Source: Myxococcales bacterium (lineage in GTDB: Bacteria > Myxococcota_A > Bradymonadia > UBA7976 > UBA1532). From it: 64,000 nt of DNA. Below the pieces are notes generated by a model. It saw nothing but the letters and a program-made list of their open reading frames with translations. It was not told the DNA's origin and did not search any database. Within the stretch, counting starts at the first letter, position 1. Every line of letters begins with the position of its first letter. A program made the position numbers and the translations under genes. Shown here one piece after another: positions 24,147 to 34,853 of the stretch. The stretch lies in NCBI GenBank assembly GCA_020633555.1, contig JACKDL010000008.1, forward strand, positions 1-64,000, in the 5' to 3' direction.

Positions 24147-27100
24147 ATGTCGATGAAGCGAGCGCTCTGGCGTCGCCGGACCGGGTTGGTCCTGGCGCTG
24201 GCGGTTGCGGCCTTCACGGGCTGTGACGATGACGAGAACAACCCCAGCGGGACCGCGGACAGCGGCGCCGTGCTGGACGGCGGCGGCACCGACGGCGCGG
24301 CCGGCGCTGGCGGCCAGGGCGGCGCAGGCGGCCAGGGCGGTGCAGGCGGCCAGGGCGGCGCCGGGGGCCAGGGCGGCATGGGCGGCGCTGGCGGCGTCGG
24401 CGGCGAAGGCGGCATGGGCGGCGCCGGTGGCCAGGGCGGCATGGGCGGCCAGGGCGGCGCCGGTGGCATGGGCGGCCAGGGCGGCATGGGCGGCGCCGTG
24501 CCCGAGTGCGGCGACGGCAACCTCGACGACGGCGAGCAGTGCGACGACGGCAACCGCGAGAACGGCGACGGCTGCGACGAGAACTGCCAGGAAGAGGGCG
24601 GCGATCTCTGCGGCAACGGCACGCTGGACGCGGGCGAGGAGTGCGATGACGGCAACGCCGAGGCCGGTGACGGCTGCTCGGATCTGTGCGCCGTCGAGCC
24701 CGTCGACGTCAGCGAGGGCGGCCAGTTCCCCGGCGGCTTCCAGGCCGGCAGCTTCGACCGCTACGTGTTCTCGGTGGCCGGCCCCACCGAGGTGACCCTG
24801 TTCACCTCGGACGGCATGGGCGGCTGCCCCGGCGACACCGTGATGGCGCTGTTCCAGCTCGCGAACGGTGAGCGGCTCTTCCTGGAGGAGGCCGACGACA
24901 CCGACGAGAACCTGTGCTCCTACATGCTGCGCATCGTGGAGGCCGGTGACTACGAGCTGATCGTCACCGACTTCGACGAGATGGGCCTGGAGGCCTACAC
25001 CCTGGACGTGGCCTTCCGGGCCGTGCGTGCCCTGGGCGACGCCTGCGATCCGGCCGGCGCCGAGTTCTGCGCCGAGGGCGAGTGCCTGGCCAACGCCGCC
25101 GGTGAGCGGCAGTGCGTGGTCAACGCCTGCGGCGACGGCTTCCTGGCGGGCGATGAGGCCTGTGACGACGGCAACCGGGACGCGGGCGACGGCTGCGACG
25201 CCGACTGCCAGATCGAGGTGGCGCCCGTCTGCGGCAACGGCCAGCTCGAGGCCGGCGAGGCCTGCGACGACGGCAACCTGGACGCGGGCGACGGCTGTGA
25301 CGCCGACTGCCAGATCGAGATCCCCCAGCCCGTCTGCGGCAACGGCGAGCTCGAGGACGGCGAGCAGTGCGACGACGGCAACCTGGACGCTGGCGACGGC
25401 TGCGACGCCGACTGCCGCTTCGAGGGCGTGGCCTGCGGCAACGGCGAGGTGGAAGAGGGTGAGCAGTGCGACGATGGCAACCAGGCCAACGGCGACGGCT
25501 GTGACACCCGCTGCACCCCCGACGCCTACCCCGTGGCCCTGGGCCGCGGCCGCGTGGGCCCCCTGGACACCGCGGCCGGCGCCGCCGACGCGGTGATCTT
25601 CGAGGCGGACGGCGCGGCCACCCTGCGCGTGGCCACCTTCACCATCGACGACGAGCCCTTCCAGGGCGCCACCGTGCGCTTCGTGGGCGTGGCCGGCGAG
25701 GGCGCCGGCGAGGCCAGCGCCGCGCTGCCCGAGGCCGGCACCTGGCGGGTCGAGATCACCGGCGACGCGGGCCAGGCCCTGGACGGCGTGTACGCCGACT
25801 GGATCCTCAGCCGCGACGTCACCGGCGGCGGTGACTTCGACGGCCGCTTCCCCGCGGGCGGCGACGACCGCTACGGCCTGATCCTCGATGAGGCCGGCCG
25901 GGTGACCTTCGAGACGGGCGACGGCCTGGGCGGCTGCCCCCCCGGCGACACCCGGATCTACCTGTACGGCTTCGACGAGAACGGCGAGTTCATCGACGTG
26001 GCCCTGGACACCAACGACGACAGCAACGGCCTGTGCTCGCAGGTGGTGGCCGAGCTCGAAGCGGGCCGCTACGAGATCGAGGTGGACGGCTTCGCGGGCC
26101 GCGCCCACGACGGCTACGTCCTGCAGGTCACCTACGGCACCTGCGGCGACGAGAACCTGGACGCCGGCGAGACCTGCGATGACGGCAACGCGGAAGACGG
26201 CGACGGCTGCGACGCCCGCTGCCGCATCGAGCCCGTCTGCGGCAACGGCGAGCTGGAGCGCGGCGAGATCTGCGACGACGGCAACGTGGACGCGGGCGAC
26301 GGCTGCGACGAGAACTGCGTGCGCGAGGAGCTGTGCGGTGACGGCTTCATCGTCGGCGCCGAGGAGTGCGACGACGGCAACGTCGAGGCCGGCGACGGCT
26401 GCGACGCCACCTGCCAGCGCGAGCCCGTGTGCGGCGACGGCTTCGTGGACGCGCCCGAAGAGTGCGACGACGGCAACGCCATCGGCGGCGACGGTTGCAG
26501 CGCCGAGTGCACCTTCGAGGCGGTCTGTGGCGACGGCGAGGTTGGCGGCTTCGAGCTCTGCGATGACGGCAACGCCATCGGCGGCGACGGCTGCGACACC
26601 CTGTGCACCCCGGACCTGGGCGTGCTGGTCCGGGCCCGCGAGACCCTGCTGGACCGGGCGGTGACCGCCGACGGCGATCGCTTCACCTTCACCGTCGAGA
26701 ACGACGGCAGCCGCTTCGTGGCGGCCACCGGCGACGGCGCCGACGGCTGCGCCGGGGCCACCACCCTGTCCGTGCTGGATGCCGAAGGCGCGGCGGTGGC
26801 CCAGGCCGCCGGCGAGGGTGACTGCGCCGCCCTCTTCACGGATCTGGACGCCGGCGCCTACACCCTGGTGGTGGCGGCCGAGGGCCCGCCCGTGCGCGGG
26901 CTGAGCCTGGTGACCTCGCTGACCAAGGACGTGACGGGCGGCGGCGACTTCCTGGGCGGCTTCCCCCAGAGCGGCGACGACGTGTTCACCCTGGCCCTCG
27001 ATGAGGCCAACCGGGTGACCTTCGAGACTGGCGACGGCCTGGGCGGCTGCCCCGCCGGCGACACCCGCATCTACCTCACCCGGATCACCGCCGAGGGCCC

Positions 27101-30100
27101 CGAGGCCGTGACCGACAACGACGACGGCGGCGCGGGCCTGTGCTCGCTGATCGCCGCCGATCTCGAGCCCGGCACCTACGAGCTGCGGGTGCAGGGCTTC
27201 GCAGGCCGTGCCCACGACGGCTACCGCCTGCAGGTCACCTACGGCACCTGCGGCGACGAGATCCTGGACGCCGGCGAGGCCTGCGACGACGGCAACACCG
27301 ACGGCGGAGACGGCTGCGACGCCCGCTGCCGCATCGAGCCCGTCTGCGGCAACGGCGAGATCGAGCTGGGCGAGGACTGCGATCCGGGCGAGGACATCGC
27401 CGACGACTTCTGCAGCGCCGAGTGCGCCTTCCTGCCCGGCTGCGGCAACGGCCGCATCGACGCGGGCGAGGAGTGCGACGACAGCAACGCCGAGGCCGGC
27501 GACGGCTGCGACGCTGCCTGCCAGCGTGAGCCGGTCTGCGGCGACGGCTTCGTCGACGCGCCCGAGCAGTGCGACGACGGCAACCTGGACGCCGGCGACG
27601 GCTGCGACGCCGAGTGCAACTTCGAGCAGGTGTGCGGCAACGGCGAGGTCGAGGGCACCGAGGCCTGCGACGACGGCAACCTGGAGAACGGTGACGGCTG
27701 CGACAGCGGCTGCACCCTGGACACCTTCGACCTGCCCCGCGGCCTGGACGGCGTGGACGGCGTGGTGGCCGAGGGCGCGACCGACACCTTCCGCTTCACC
27801 GCGGACGGCGACGCCACCCTGATCGCGGCGGCCACCAACGGCGGCGGTGTCTGCGAGATCGACACCCGCATCACGCTGTACATGCGCGACGCCGAGGGCA
27901 ACCTGGCCCAGGTGCAGCAGGCCGACGACGCCGATGGCGAGGGCACCTGCGCGGTGCTCACCGCCCCGGTCATGGCCGGCGACTACGAGCTGGTGGTGGC
28001 CGAGGGCCAGGGCGGCGCGCTGGCCGCCTACCGCCTGGACTTCTTCCTGGTGCGCGACATCAGCGCGGGCGGCGACGTCGCCGGCGCCTTCGTGCAGGGC
28101 GGCAACGACCAGTTCGCGCTGACCCTGGCGCAGGCCCAGGCGGTGACCCTGATCACCAGCGACGGCGAGGGCGGCTGCCCCGGCGACACGGTGATCACCG
28201 TCTTCAGCCACGATCCCGCCGCGCCCTTCGCGGCCGGCGAGCAGGTGGCCCGCAACGACGACGCGGCCAACCGCCCCTGCTCCACCTTGAGCCTGATCCT
28301 GCCCGCCGGCACGCACCGGGTGCAGGTGGACGGCTTCGGCGGCCGAGCCATCCCCGGCTACACCCTGACCACGACCCTGGGCGCCGTCTGCGGCGACGGG
28401 CAGGTGGACGAGGGCGAGGCCTGCGACAACGGGCCCGACGTGGAGGGCGACTTCTGCTCGCCCGTCTGCCAGGTCCTGCCCGGCTGCGGCAACGGCCAGG
28501 TGGACGCCGGCGAGACCTGCGACAACGGCCCGGACGTGGAGGGCGACTTCTGCGACGCCGAGTGCCAGCTCATCGCGGGCTGCGGCAACGGCGCCCTGGA
28601 CGACGGCGAGCAGTGCGACGACGGCAACACCGTCGACGGCGACGGCTGCTCGGCGGTCTGCGGCTTCGAGCAGGTCTGTGGCAACGGCGAGCTCGAGGGC
28701 ACCGAGGCCTGCGACGACGGCAACCTGGACAACGGCGACGGCTGCGACGGCGTCTGCACCGAGGAGCAGTTCGACATCCTCACCGGCGCCTACCAGAACA
28801 CCGACGGCATCGGCGCTGCCGGCATGGACCGCTACGACTTCACCGTCGACGGGCCCAGCCAGCTCCGCGTGAACACCAGTGACGCGGGCGAGAGCTGCCC
28901 CGCGGGCAGCTTCGACACCGTGGTCACCCTGAAGACCCTGGACGCCGAGGGCGCCGAGGTGGTGGTCGCTCGCAACGACGACTCGGCCGCCTTCGGCCGC
29001 TGCTCGCTCATCGAGCGTGACATCGAGGCCGGCGACTACTGGCTGGAGGTCATCGACTTTGGTGAGAACGACGCCATCGCCAGCTACCAGCTCGACTTCA
29101 GCCTGACCCGCGATGTGAGCGCCGGCGGCGCCTTCACCGGCGCCACCGCCCAGGGCGGCGACGACGTGTACGTCTTCACCCTCGAGGCGGCCACCAGCGT
29201 GCGCCTGGCCGTGGACAACGGGAACGGCGCCTGCGGCGCGGACAGCCGCTTCTTCGTGACCCTGGACGGCGAGGAGATCGGCAGCAGCGACGACGAGGGC
29301 GTGGGCCTCTGCCCGCTGCTGGAGCAGGCCTACGAGCCGGGCACCTACCAGGTGCGCGTCGAGGGCTTCGGCGGCCGCGTGCTGCCCCCCTACGTGCTCC
29401 ACGTCATGCTCAGCGGCGAGTGCGGTGACGGCACCCTGAACCTGGGCGAGCAGTGCGACGTGGGCGCCGACGTGCCCGACGACTTCTGCGACGCCGAGTG
29501 CCAGATCATCCCCGGCTGCGGCAACGGCCAGCTCGACGAGGGTGAGACCTGCGACGACGGCAACGCCGAGGCAGGCGACGGCTGCGACGCCGCCTGCCAG
29601 ATCGAGGTGGGCTGCGGCACGGGTCGCGTGGACGAGGGCGAGGAGTGCGATGACGGCAACAACGTCAACGGCGACGGCTGCGACGCCGGCTGCACCCTGG
29701 AGGCCTTCGACCTGATCCGGGGCGAGGAGAGCCGCGACGGCCGCACCGGTCCCGACGGCACCGACACCTACACCTTCGTGGCGGACGGCCCCAGCACCCT
29801 GGCGGTGCGGATCACCGACGCCGAGGGCGGCTGCGCGCTGCCGGCCATCAGCGCGGCGCTGGTGCCCGAGGGCGGCGAGCCCGCGCTCATCGACGCGGAC
29901 GGCGAGGGCTGCCCGGCCCTGACCGGCCCGGTGCCCGCCGGCACCCACGCCCTCACCGTTGCCAGCGGCGACCTGGGCGGCGCGCTGGCCGGCTACACCC
30001 TGACCTACCGGCTGGTGCAGCCCATCGCCGAGCCCGGCGGCTACGCCGGCGCCACGGTGCGTGGCGGCGACGACCTGTACACGGTGGCCCTGGAGGCCGA

Positions 30101-33100
30101 CGGCGCCCTGCGCCTGGAGACCGGCGACGGCGCGGGCGGCTGCCCCGGCGACACCCGGCTGTGGATCTTCGACGCCGAGGGGGCCCAGGTGGCCTTCAAC
30201 GACGACGGCGGCGTGGGCACCTGCTCGCTCATCGACACCGATCTGCCGGCCGGCGCCTACACCGTGAAGGTGGACGGCTTCGGTGGGAACCCCCTGGCCG
30301 GCTACACCCTGACCTTGGGCTACCCCGCCTGCGGCAACGGCACCATCGAGCGTGACGAGACCTGCGACGACGGCAACCTGGAGGACGGCGACGGCTGCGC
30401 TGCCGACTGCACCATCGAGCCGGGCTGCGGCAACGGCCAGCTCGACGAGGGCGAGGCCTGCGACGACGGCAACCTGGACGCCGGCGACGGCTGCTCGCCC
30501 GAGTGCGCCTTCGAGCAGGTGTGCGGCAACGGCGAGCTCGAGGTCGGCGAGGCCTGCGACGACGGCAACGTGGACAGCGGCGACGGGTGCGACAGCGCCT
30601 GCACCGTCGAGGTCTTCGACATCGTGACCGGCCGCGCCGTGCGCCAGGGCGGCTTCGCCGTGGACTCGAGCGACACCTTCCGGTTCACCGCCGACGGCCC
30701 CGCCCGCCTGCGCGCCACCACCAGCCTGGGCGGCGCCCCCTGCGCGCCCGGCAGCATCGACACCATCCTGATCCTCGAGACCCTGGACGAGGGCGGGAAC
30801 GTGGTCGAGGTGGCCCGCAACGACGACGACGCGGCCCAGGGCCGCTGCTCGGCGCTGGACCTGGAGGTCCCGGCCGGCGACCACTGGCTGCGGGTGATCG
30901 ACTTCGGCGAGAACGCCGCCATCGACGCCTACCAGCTCGACTTCGCCCTGACCCGCGATGTGAGCGCCGGCGGTGCCTTCACCGGCGCCTTCGTGCAGAG
31001 CGGCGACGACCTGTACACCCTGACCCTGGACGCCCCCAAGACGGTGACCTTCGAGGTCGGCGCGGCGGGCTGCCCGGGCGACACCCGGCTGTTCGTGTTC
31101 GCCGAGGGGCAGCAGGTGGGCTTCGACGACGATGACGGCGTGGGCCTGTGCCCGCAGCTCACCATCGACCTGATGCCCGGCACCTACGAGGTGAAGGTGG
31201 ACGGCTTCAACGGCCGCGCCATCGACGCCTACACCCTGGACGTGACCATCCCGGTGTGTGGCAACGGCGCCGTCGAGGCCGGCGAGGCCTGCGACGACGG
31301 CAACCTGGACGCCGGCGACGGCTGCGCCGCCGACTGCACCGTCGAGCCGGGCTGCGGCAACGGCCAGGTGGACGCCGGCGAGCAGTGCGACGACGGCAAC
31401 CTGGACAACGGCGACGGCTGCTCGGCCGAGTGCGCCTTCGAGCAGGCGTGCGGCAACGGCGAGGTTGAGGGCACCGAGCAGTGCGATGACGGCAACCTGG
31501 ACAACGGCGACGGCTGCGACAGCGGCTGCACGGTGGACCTGTTCGACCTGGTGCGCGGCGACGAGCAGCGCGCGGGCGGGTTCCCTGCGGGCGCCAGCGA
31601 CACCTTCCGCTTCACCGCGGACGGCCCCGGCACCGTCACCGCCAACACGAGCCTGGCCGGCGCCGCGTGTGCGCCCGGCACCATCGACACCATCCTCACG
31701 CTGTACAGCGTGCCGGGTGACGGCGGGGCGCCCATCGAGCTCGCCGCCAACGACGACGCGGCGGGCGCGGACGATCGCTGCTCGGCCCTGAGCTTCGACC
31801 TCCTCGGCGGCGACTACCTGCTGGTGGTCGGCGCCTTCCAGGACGCCGCTGTCGGCGAGTATCAGCTCGACTTCGCCCTGCGCACCGACGTGAGCGCCGG
31901 CGGCGCGTTCCCCGGTGCCTTCGTGGCCCAGGGTGACGACCGCTACACGCTGACGCTGGGCCAGGACACCCAGGTGGTGCTCGAGACTGGCGATGGCCAG
32001 GGCGGCTGCCCGGGCGACACCCTCATCGACGTGCTGCCCGAGGGCGGGGGCGCGGCGATCACCAACGACGACGACGGCGTGGGCACCTGCTCGCGCATCG
32101 ATCAGGTGCTGCCCGCCGGGACCCACACCGTGGTGGTCCGCGGCTTCGGTGGCCGCGCCATCGACGGCTACGTCCTCGACGTGACCCGGGCCGGCGTCTG
32201 CGGCGACGGCAGCGTGGATCTGGGCGAGCAGTGCGACGACGGCAACCTCGACGACGGCGACGGCTGCGCCGCCGACTGCACCCTCGAGGCGGGCTGTGGC
32301 AACGGCCAGCTCGACGCCGGCGAGGAGTGCGACGACGGCAACGACGTCAACGGCGACGGCTGTGACCAGGCATGCACCATCGACCGGGTGCGGGTGGCCT
32401 CGAGCCGGGCGATGTACGACAGCACGCTGCGCGGCTACCCGGACATCTTCGAGTTCCGCTTCGAGAGCGACACCCGCCTGCAGGCCATCGCGCGCTCGGT
32501 CGGCAACTGCGCCGGCGACACCGTGATGACCCTGTACCGCCTGGAGGCCGGCGGCCGCGTCCAGGTGGACGCCGACGACGACGGCGGCGCCGGGCTGTGC
32601 TCGCGCATCCCCAACCGGACCTACCCGGCGGGCGACTACGAGCTCGAGATCAACACCAAGGAGGGCGCGGCCCAGGACTACAACGTCCAGTTCTTCATGG
32701 ACGTGATCCTCGACGGCCCGGGCCAGACCCCGGCCGGCTTCTTCGCCGGCGGCGACGACTACTTCGGCTTCCGCGTCGACGTGCCCACCCAGGTGACCAT
32801 CAGCACCGGCAACGGCGCAGGCGGCTGCCCGGATGACACCGTGATGACCCTGTTCCAGGTCAACGCCCAGATCGCCGAAGACGACGACAGCGGCGTGGGC
32901 CGCTGCTCGGAGATCTCGGGCCTGCTGCAGCCCGCCTTCTACCGGGTGCGTGTGGCGGGCTTCGGGGGCCGGGCCATCGAAAGCTACACCCTGGACCTGG
33001 TGTTCGGTGGCCAGTGTGGCAACGGCGCCGTCGAGGACGGCGAGGCCTGCGACGACGGCAACAACGTGGACGGCGACGGCTGCGCGGCCGACTGCACCGT

Positions 33101-34700
33101 GGAGGCCGCCTGCGGCAACGGGCAGATCGACGCGGGCGAGGGCTGCGACGACGGCAACCTGGACAACGGCGACGGCTGCTCGGCCGAGTGCACCCGCGAG
33201 CCGCTGCCCATCGAGGCCCGGGGCGCCAGCCTGCAGCTTCAGGGCGTCATCGACGTGGGCGACCCCCAGTGGAACCGCCCGAACGCGCAGTGCGCGGCGG
33301 ATCTGGACGCCGACGCCGACCACTACTACGAGACCGTGGTCGTCACGAACACCGGCGCCACCGCCGAGTCCCTGGCCATCCGGGCCAACTGGGGCGGCGA
33401 CGGCTACCTGTTCGTGTTCCGGCAGCCCTTCGAGCCCGGCGCCGAGGCCATGCTCGACACCTGCCTGGCGGGCAACGACGACTTCAACCTGGGCGACGGC
33501 CTCAGCCGGGGCAGCCAGATCACCGACCTGCCCATCGCGGCCGGTGAGACCCTGGTGATCGTGGCCACCACCTTCGGCGGCGCCGTGGCCACCGGGGCCT
33601 ACACCCTGACCGTCGAGACCCTGCCCCTGTGCGGCGACGGCGAGGTCCAGGGCGACGAGCAGTGCGACGACGGCAACGTGGAGGTTGGCGACGGCTGCGA
33701 CGCGGCCTGCCAGATCGAGCCCTTCTGCGGCGACGGCGAGGTCAACGCCGGCGAGGCCTGCGACGACGGCAACAACGACAACCTCGACGGCTGCGACGCC
33801 GAGTGCGGCATCGAGCGCTTCGAGATCCGCACCGCGCGCTTCCAGGCCGACGGCGCCATCATCGCCGGCTCCGAGGACCGGTTCGCCTTCACGGGCGATC
33901 TGGACGGCACCCTGTCGGTGGTGATCACGGACGGGAACGGTGGCTGCGCCGGCGATCCCGAGATCGCCGTGGTGGACGCTCAGGGGCAGGTGGTGGCTGC
34001 GGCCGCCGACGGCGGCGTCGGCGGCTGCCCCGCGCTCACCGTCGCCGCGCCCATCGGCGACCACGCGCTGGTGATCACCGACGCCAACGGCGCTCCGCTG
34101 GCCTACAGCCTGGAGTTCACCCTGGTGTACGACGCCCAGGCCAACCCGGACGACGCCGCGGCCACCTACGAGGCCAGCTTCCCCGAGAACGGCAACGACT
34201 GGTTCGCCGTGACCCTGTACGGCCCGGGCCAGATGGCGCTGGCCACCAGCGACGGCGCGGGCGGCTGCCCCGGCGACACCGTGCTCACCCTGTTCGAGGT
34301 GGACGCCAACGGTGATCCCCAGCAGATCGCCAACAACGACGACGGCGCCAACAGCCCGTGCTCGAACCTGTCGGCCGACGTCGGCCCGGGCACCTACCTG
34401 GTGCAGGTGCGCGGCTTCGGCGGCGCGCCGGTGGGGCCCTACACCCTGTCGGTGGACATCTCGGACGGCAACGCCGCCTGCGAGGCCATGGCGGTCTGTC
34501 TGCTGGGCTGCAACGGCGACGCGTTCTGCCAGGGCCTCTGTACCCAGCAGAACCCGCAGGGGCTGGCGCCCTTCCAGGCCGTGGCCGTGTGCGCCGCCAA
34601 CAACGGCTGCGCCGACCTCCAGGGCAACTACGACCTGGACTGCATGGCCGAGAACTGCCCGGACCAGCTCTCGGCCTGCTTCGGCCCCACCGGCCCCTGA
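24147..34700 (+). CDS. Giant lipoprotein with ~35 cysteine-rich repeats and ~20 beta modules
   Basis: A protein of 3517 residues. The ATG at 24147 gives MSMKRALWRRRTGLVLAL ending in lipobox FTGC, then a 65-residue Gly/Gln/Met linker. The rest alternates two elements. The first is the Myxococcus cysteine-rich repeat (DUF4215-like), about 30 residues with CGNG, GE-x-CDDGN and GDGC; I count 35, in runs of 2-5. The second is a 110-130 residue beta module, about 20 copies, with GGCPGDT, a DNDDG-type acidic turn and a final AGTYxVxVxGFGGR segment, resembling bacterial pre-peptidase C-terminal (PPC) domains. The C-terminus is a separate eight-Cys domain. The Asp density suggests calcium binding. Probable role: very long surface adhesin or matrix protein. 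No enzyme domain is visible. Confidence 0.93.
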   Translation: MSMKRALWRRRTGLVLALAVAAFTGCDDDENNPSGTADSGAVLDGGGTDGAAGAGGQGGAGGQGGAGGQGGAGGQGGMGGAGGVGGEGGMGGAGGQGGMGGQGGAGGMGGQGGMGGAVPECGDGNLDDGEQCDDGNRENGDGCDENCQEEGGDLCGNGTLDAGEECDDGNAEAGDGCSDLCAVEPVDVSEGGQFPGGFQAGSFDRYVFSVAGPTEVTLFTSDGMGGCPGDTVMALFQLANGERLFLEEADDTDENLCSYMLRIVEAGDYELIVTDFDEMGLEAYTLDVAFRAVRALGDACDPAGAEFCAEGECLANAAGERQCVVNACGDGFLAGDEACDDGNRDAGDGCDADCQIEVAPVCGNGQLEAGEACDDGNLDAGDGCDADCQIEIPQPVCGNGELEDGEQCDDGNLDAGDGCDADCRFEGVACGNGEVEEGEQCDDGNQANGDGCDTRCTPDAYPVALGRGRVGPLDTAAGAADAVIFEADGAATLRVATFTIDDEPFQGATVRFVGVAGEGAGEASAALPEAGTWRVEITGDAGQALDGVYADWILSRDVTGGGDFDGRFPAGGDDRYGLILDEAGRVTFETGDGLGGCPPGDTRIYLYGFDENGEFIDVALDTNDDSNGLCSQVVAELEAGRYEIEVDGFAGRAHDGYVLQVTYGTCGDENLDAGETCDDGNAEDGDGCDARCRIEPVCGNGELERGEICDDGNVDAGDGCDENCVREELCGDGFIVGAEECDDGNVEAGDGCDATCQREPVCGDGFVDAPEECDDGNAIGGDGCSAECTFEAVCGDGEVGGFELCDDGNAIGGDGCDTLCTPDLGVLVRARETLLDRAVTADGDRFTFTVENDGSRFVAATGDGADGCAGATTLSVLDAEGAAVAQAAGEGDCAALFTDLDAGAYTLVVAAEGPPVRGLSLVTSLTKDVTGGGDFLGGFPQSGDDVFTLALDEANRVTFETGDGLGGCPAGDTRIYLTRITAEGPEAVTDNDDGGAGLCSLIAADLEPGTYELRVQGFAGRAHDGYRLQVTYGTCGDEILDAGEACDDGNTDGGDGCDARCRIEPVCGNGEIELGEDCDPGEDIADDFCSAECAFLPGCGNGRIDAGEECDDSNAEAGDGCDAACQREPVCGDGFVDAPEQCDDGNLDAGDGCDAECNFEQVCGNGEVEGTEACDDGNLENGDGCDSGCTLDTFDLPRGLDGVDGVVAEGATDTFRFTADGDATLIAAATNGGGVCEIDTRITLYMRDAEGNLAQVQQADDADGEGTCAVLTAPVMAGDYELVVAEGQGGALAAYRLDFFLVRDISAGGDVAGAFVQGGNDQFALTLAQAQAVTLITSDGEGGCPGDTVITVFSHDPAAPFAAGEQVARNDDAANRPCSTLSLILPAGTHRVQVDGFGGRAIPGYTLTTTLGAVCGDGQVDEGEACDNGPDVEGDFCSPVCQVLPGCGNGQVDAGETCDNGPDVEGDFCDAECQLIAGCGNGALDDGEQCDDGNTVDGDGCSAVCGFEQVCGNGELEGTEACDDGNLDNGDGCDGVCTEEQFDILTGAYQNTDGIGAAGMDRYDFTVDGPSQLRVNTSDAGESCPAGSFDTVVTLKTLDAEGAEVVVARNDDSAAFGRCSLIERDIEAGDYWLEVIDFGENDAIASYQLDFSLTRDVSAGGAFTGATAQGGDDVYVFTLEAATSVRLAVDNGNGACGADSRFFVTLDGEEIGSSDDEGVGLCPLLEQAYEPGTYQVRVEGFGGRVLPPYVLHVMLSGECGDGTLNLGEQCDVGADVPDDFCDAECQIIPGCGNGQLDEGETCDDGNAEAGDGCDAACQIEVGCGTGRVDEGEECDDGNNVNGDGCDAGCTLEAFDLIRGEESRDGRTGPDGTDTYTFVADGPSTLAVRITDAEGGCALPAISAALVPEGGEPALIDADGEGCPALTGPVPAGTHALTVASGDLGGALAGYTLTYRLVQPIAEPGGYAGATVRGGDDLYTVALEADGALRLETGDGAGGCPGDTRLWIFDAEGAQVAFNDDGGVGTCSLIDTDLPAGAYTVKVDGFGGNPLAGYTLTLGYPACGNGTIERDETCDDGNLEDGDGCAADCTIEPGCGNGQLDEGEACDDGNLDAGDGCSPECAFEQVCGNGELEVGEACDDGNVDSGDGCDSACTVEVFDIVTGRAVRQGGFAVDSSDTFRFTADGPARLRATTSLGGAPCAPGSIDTILILETLDEGGNVVEVARNDDDAAQGRCSALDLEVPAGDHWLRVIDFGENAAIDAYQLDFALTRDVSAGGAFTGAFVQSGDDLYTLTLDAPKTVTFEVGAAGCPGDTRLFVFAEGQQVGFDDDDGVGLCPQLTIDLMPGTYEVKVDGFNGRAIDAYTLDVTIPVCGNGAVEAGEACDDGNLDAGDGCAADCTVEPGCGNGQVDAGEQCDDGNLDNGDGCSAECAFEQACGNGEVEGTEQCDDGNLDNGDGCDSGCTVDLFDLVRGDEQRAGGFPAGASDTFRFTADGPGTVTANTSLAGAACAPGTIDTILTLYSVPGDGGAPIELAANDDAAGADDRCSALSFDLLGGDYLLVVGAFQDAAVGEYQLDFALRTDVSAGGAFPGAFVAQGDDRYTLTLGQDTQVVLETGDGQGGCPGDTLIDVLPEGGGAAITNDDDGVGTCSRIDQVLPAGTHTVVVRGFGGRAIDGYVLDVTRAGVCGDGSVDLGEQCDDGNLDDGDGCAADCTLEAGCGNGQLDAGEECDDGNDVNGDGCDQACTIDRVRVASSRAMYDSTLRGYPDIFEFRFESDTRLQAIARSVGNCAGDTVMTLYRLEAGGRVQVDADDDGGAGLCSRIPNRTYPAGDYELEINTKEGAAQDYNVQFFMDVILDGPGQTPAGFFAGGDDYFGFRVDVPTQVTISTGNGAGGCPDDTVMTLFQVNAQIAEDDDSGVGRCSEISGLLQPAFYRVRVAGFGGRAIESYTLDLVFGGQCGNGAVEDGEACDDGNNVDGDGCAADCTVEAACGNGQIDAGEGCDDGNLDNGDGCSAECTREPLPIEARGASLQLQGVIDVGDPQWNRPNAQCAADLDADADHYYETVVVTNTGATAESLAIRANWGGDGYLFVFRQPFEPGAEAMLDTCLAGNDDFNLGDGLSRGSQITDLPIAAGETLVIVATTFGGAVATGAYTLTVETLPLCGDGEVQGDEQCDDGNVEVGDGCDAACQIEPFCGDGEVNAGEACDDGNNDNLDGCDAECGIERFEIRTARFQADGAIIAGSEDRFAFTGDLDGTLSVVITDGNGGCAGDPEIAVVDAQGQVVAAAADGGVGGCPALTVAAPIGDHALVITDANGAPLAYSLEFTLVYDAQANPDDAAATYEASFPENGNDWFAVTLYGPGQMALATSDGAGGCPGDTVLTLFEVDANGDPQQIANNDDGANSPCSNLSADVGPGTYLVQVRGFGGAPVGPYTLSVDISDGNAACEAMAVCLLGCNGDAFCQGLCTQQNPQGLAPFQAVAVCAANNGCADLQGNYDLDCMAENCPDQLSACFGPTGP
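24297..24500 (+). repeat. Glycine-codon tandem repeat in the giant lipoprotein gene
   Basis: Degenerate 18-base units of the type GGCGGCCAGGGCGGCGCA encode GGQGGA/GGMGGQ. The tract is a flexible tether between the lipid anchor and the first cysteine-rich repeat, and a likely site of copy-number variation. Confidence 0.7.
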
Positions 34701-34707
34701 GCCGATG

Positions 34708-34729
34708 GGCGGGCCCCCACGGGCCCGCC
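34708..34729 (+). terminator. Perfect 9-bp stem-loop after the giant gene
   Basis: GGCGGGCCC, loop CCAC, GGGCCCGCC, starting 8 bases after the stop codon. It is followed by C-rich sequence rather than T, so termination would have to be factor-assisted. A second 7-bp stem (CGGGCCC/GGGCCCG) lies at 34762-34779. Confidence 0.5.
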
Positions 34730-34853
34730 GCCCCCCTCCCCCGCCTCCGTCTGTTGTGCGCCGGGCCCTGCGGGGCCCGCCACGGCTGCCTCTGCGACGC
34801 TTGATGGTCATTTCGGCTTGACGGCGGATCATCGTCAGTGGTCTTCTGCGAGG

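Noticed and set aside
24000..34832. A continuous antisense frame of more than 3600 codons opposite the giant lipoprotein gene, in frame with the ChaN-like gene
   Set aside because: It is the mirror image of GC-rich, stop-poor codons in the repeats (Val/Ala/Gly/His-rich with monotonous VAVVA segments). It has no domains, and the ChaN-like gene has its own lipoprotein signal at 23999.
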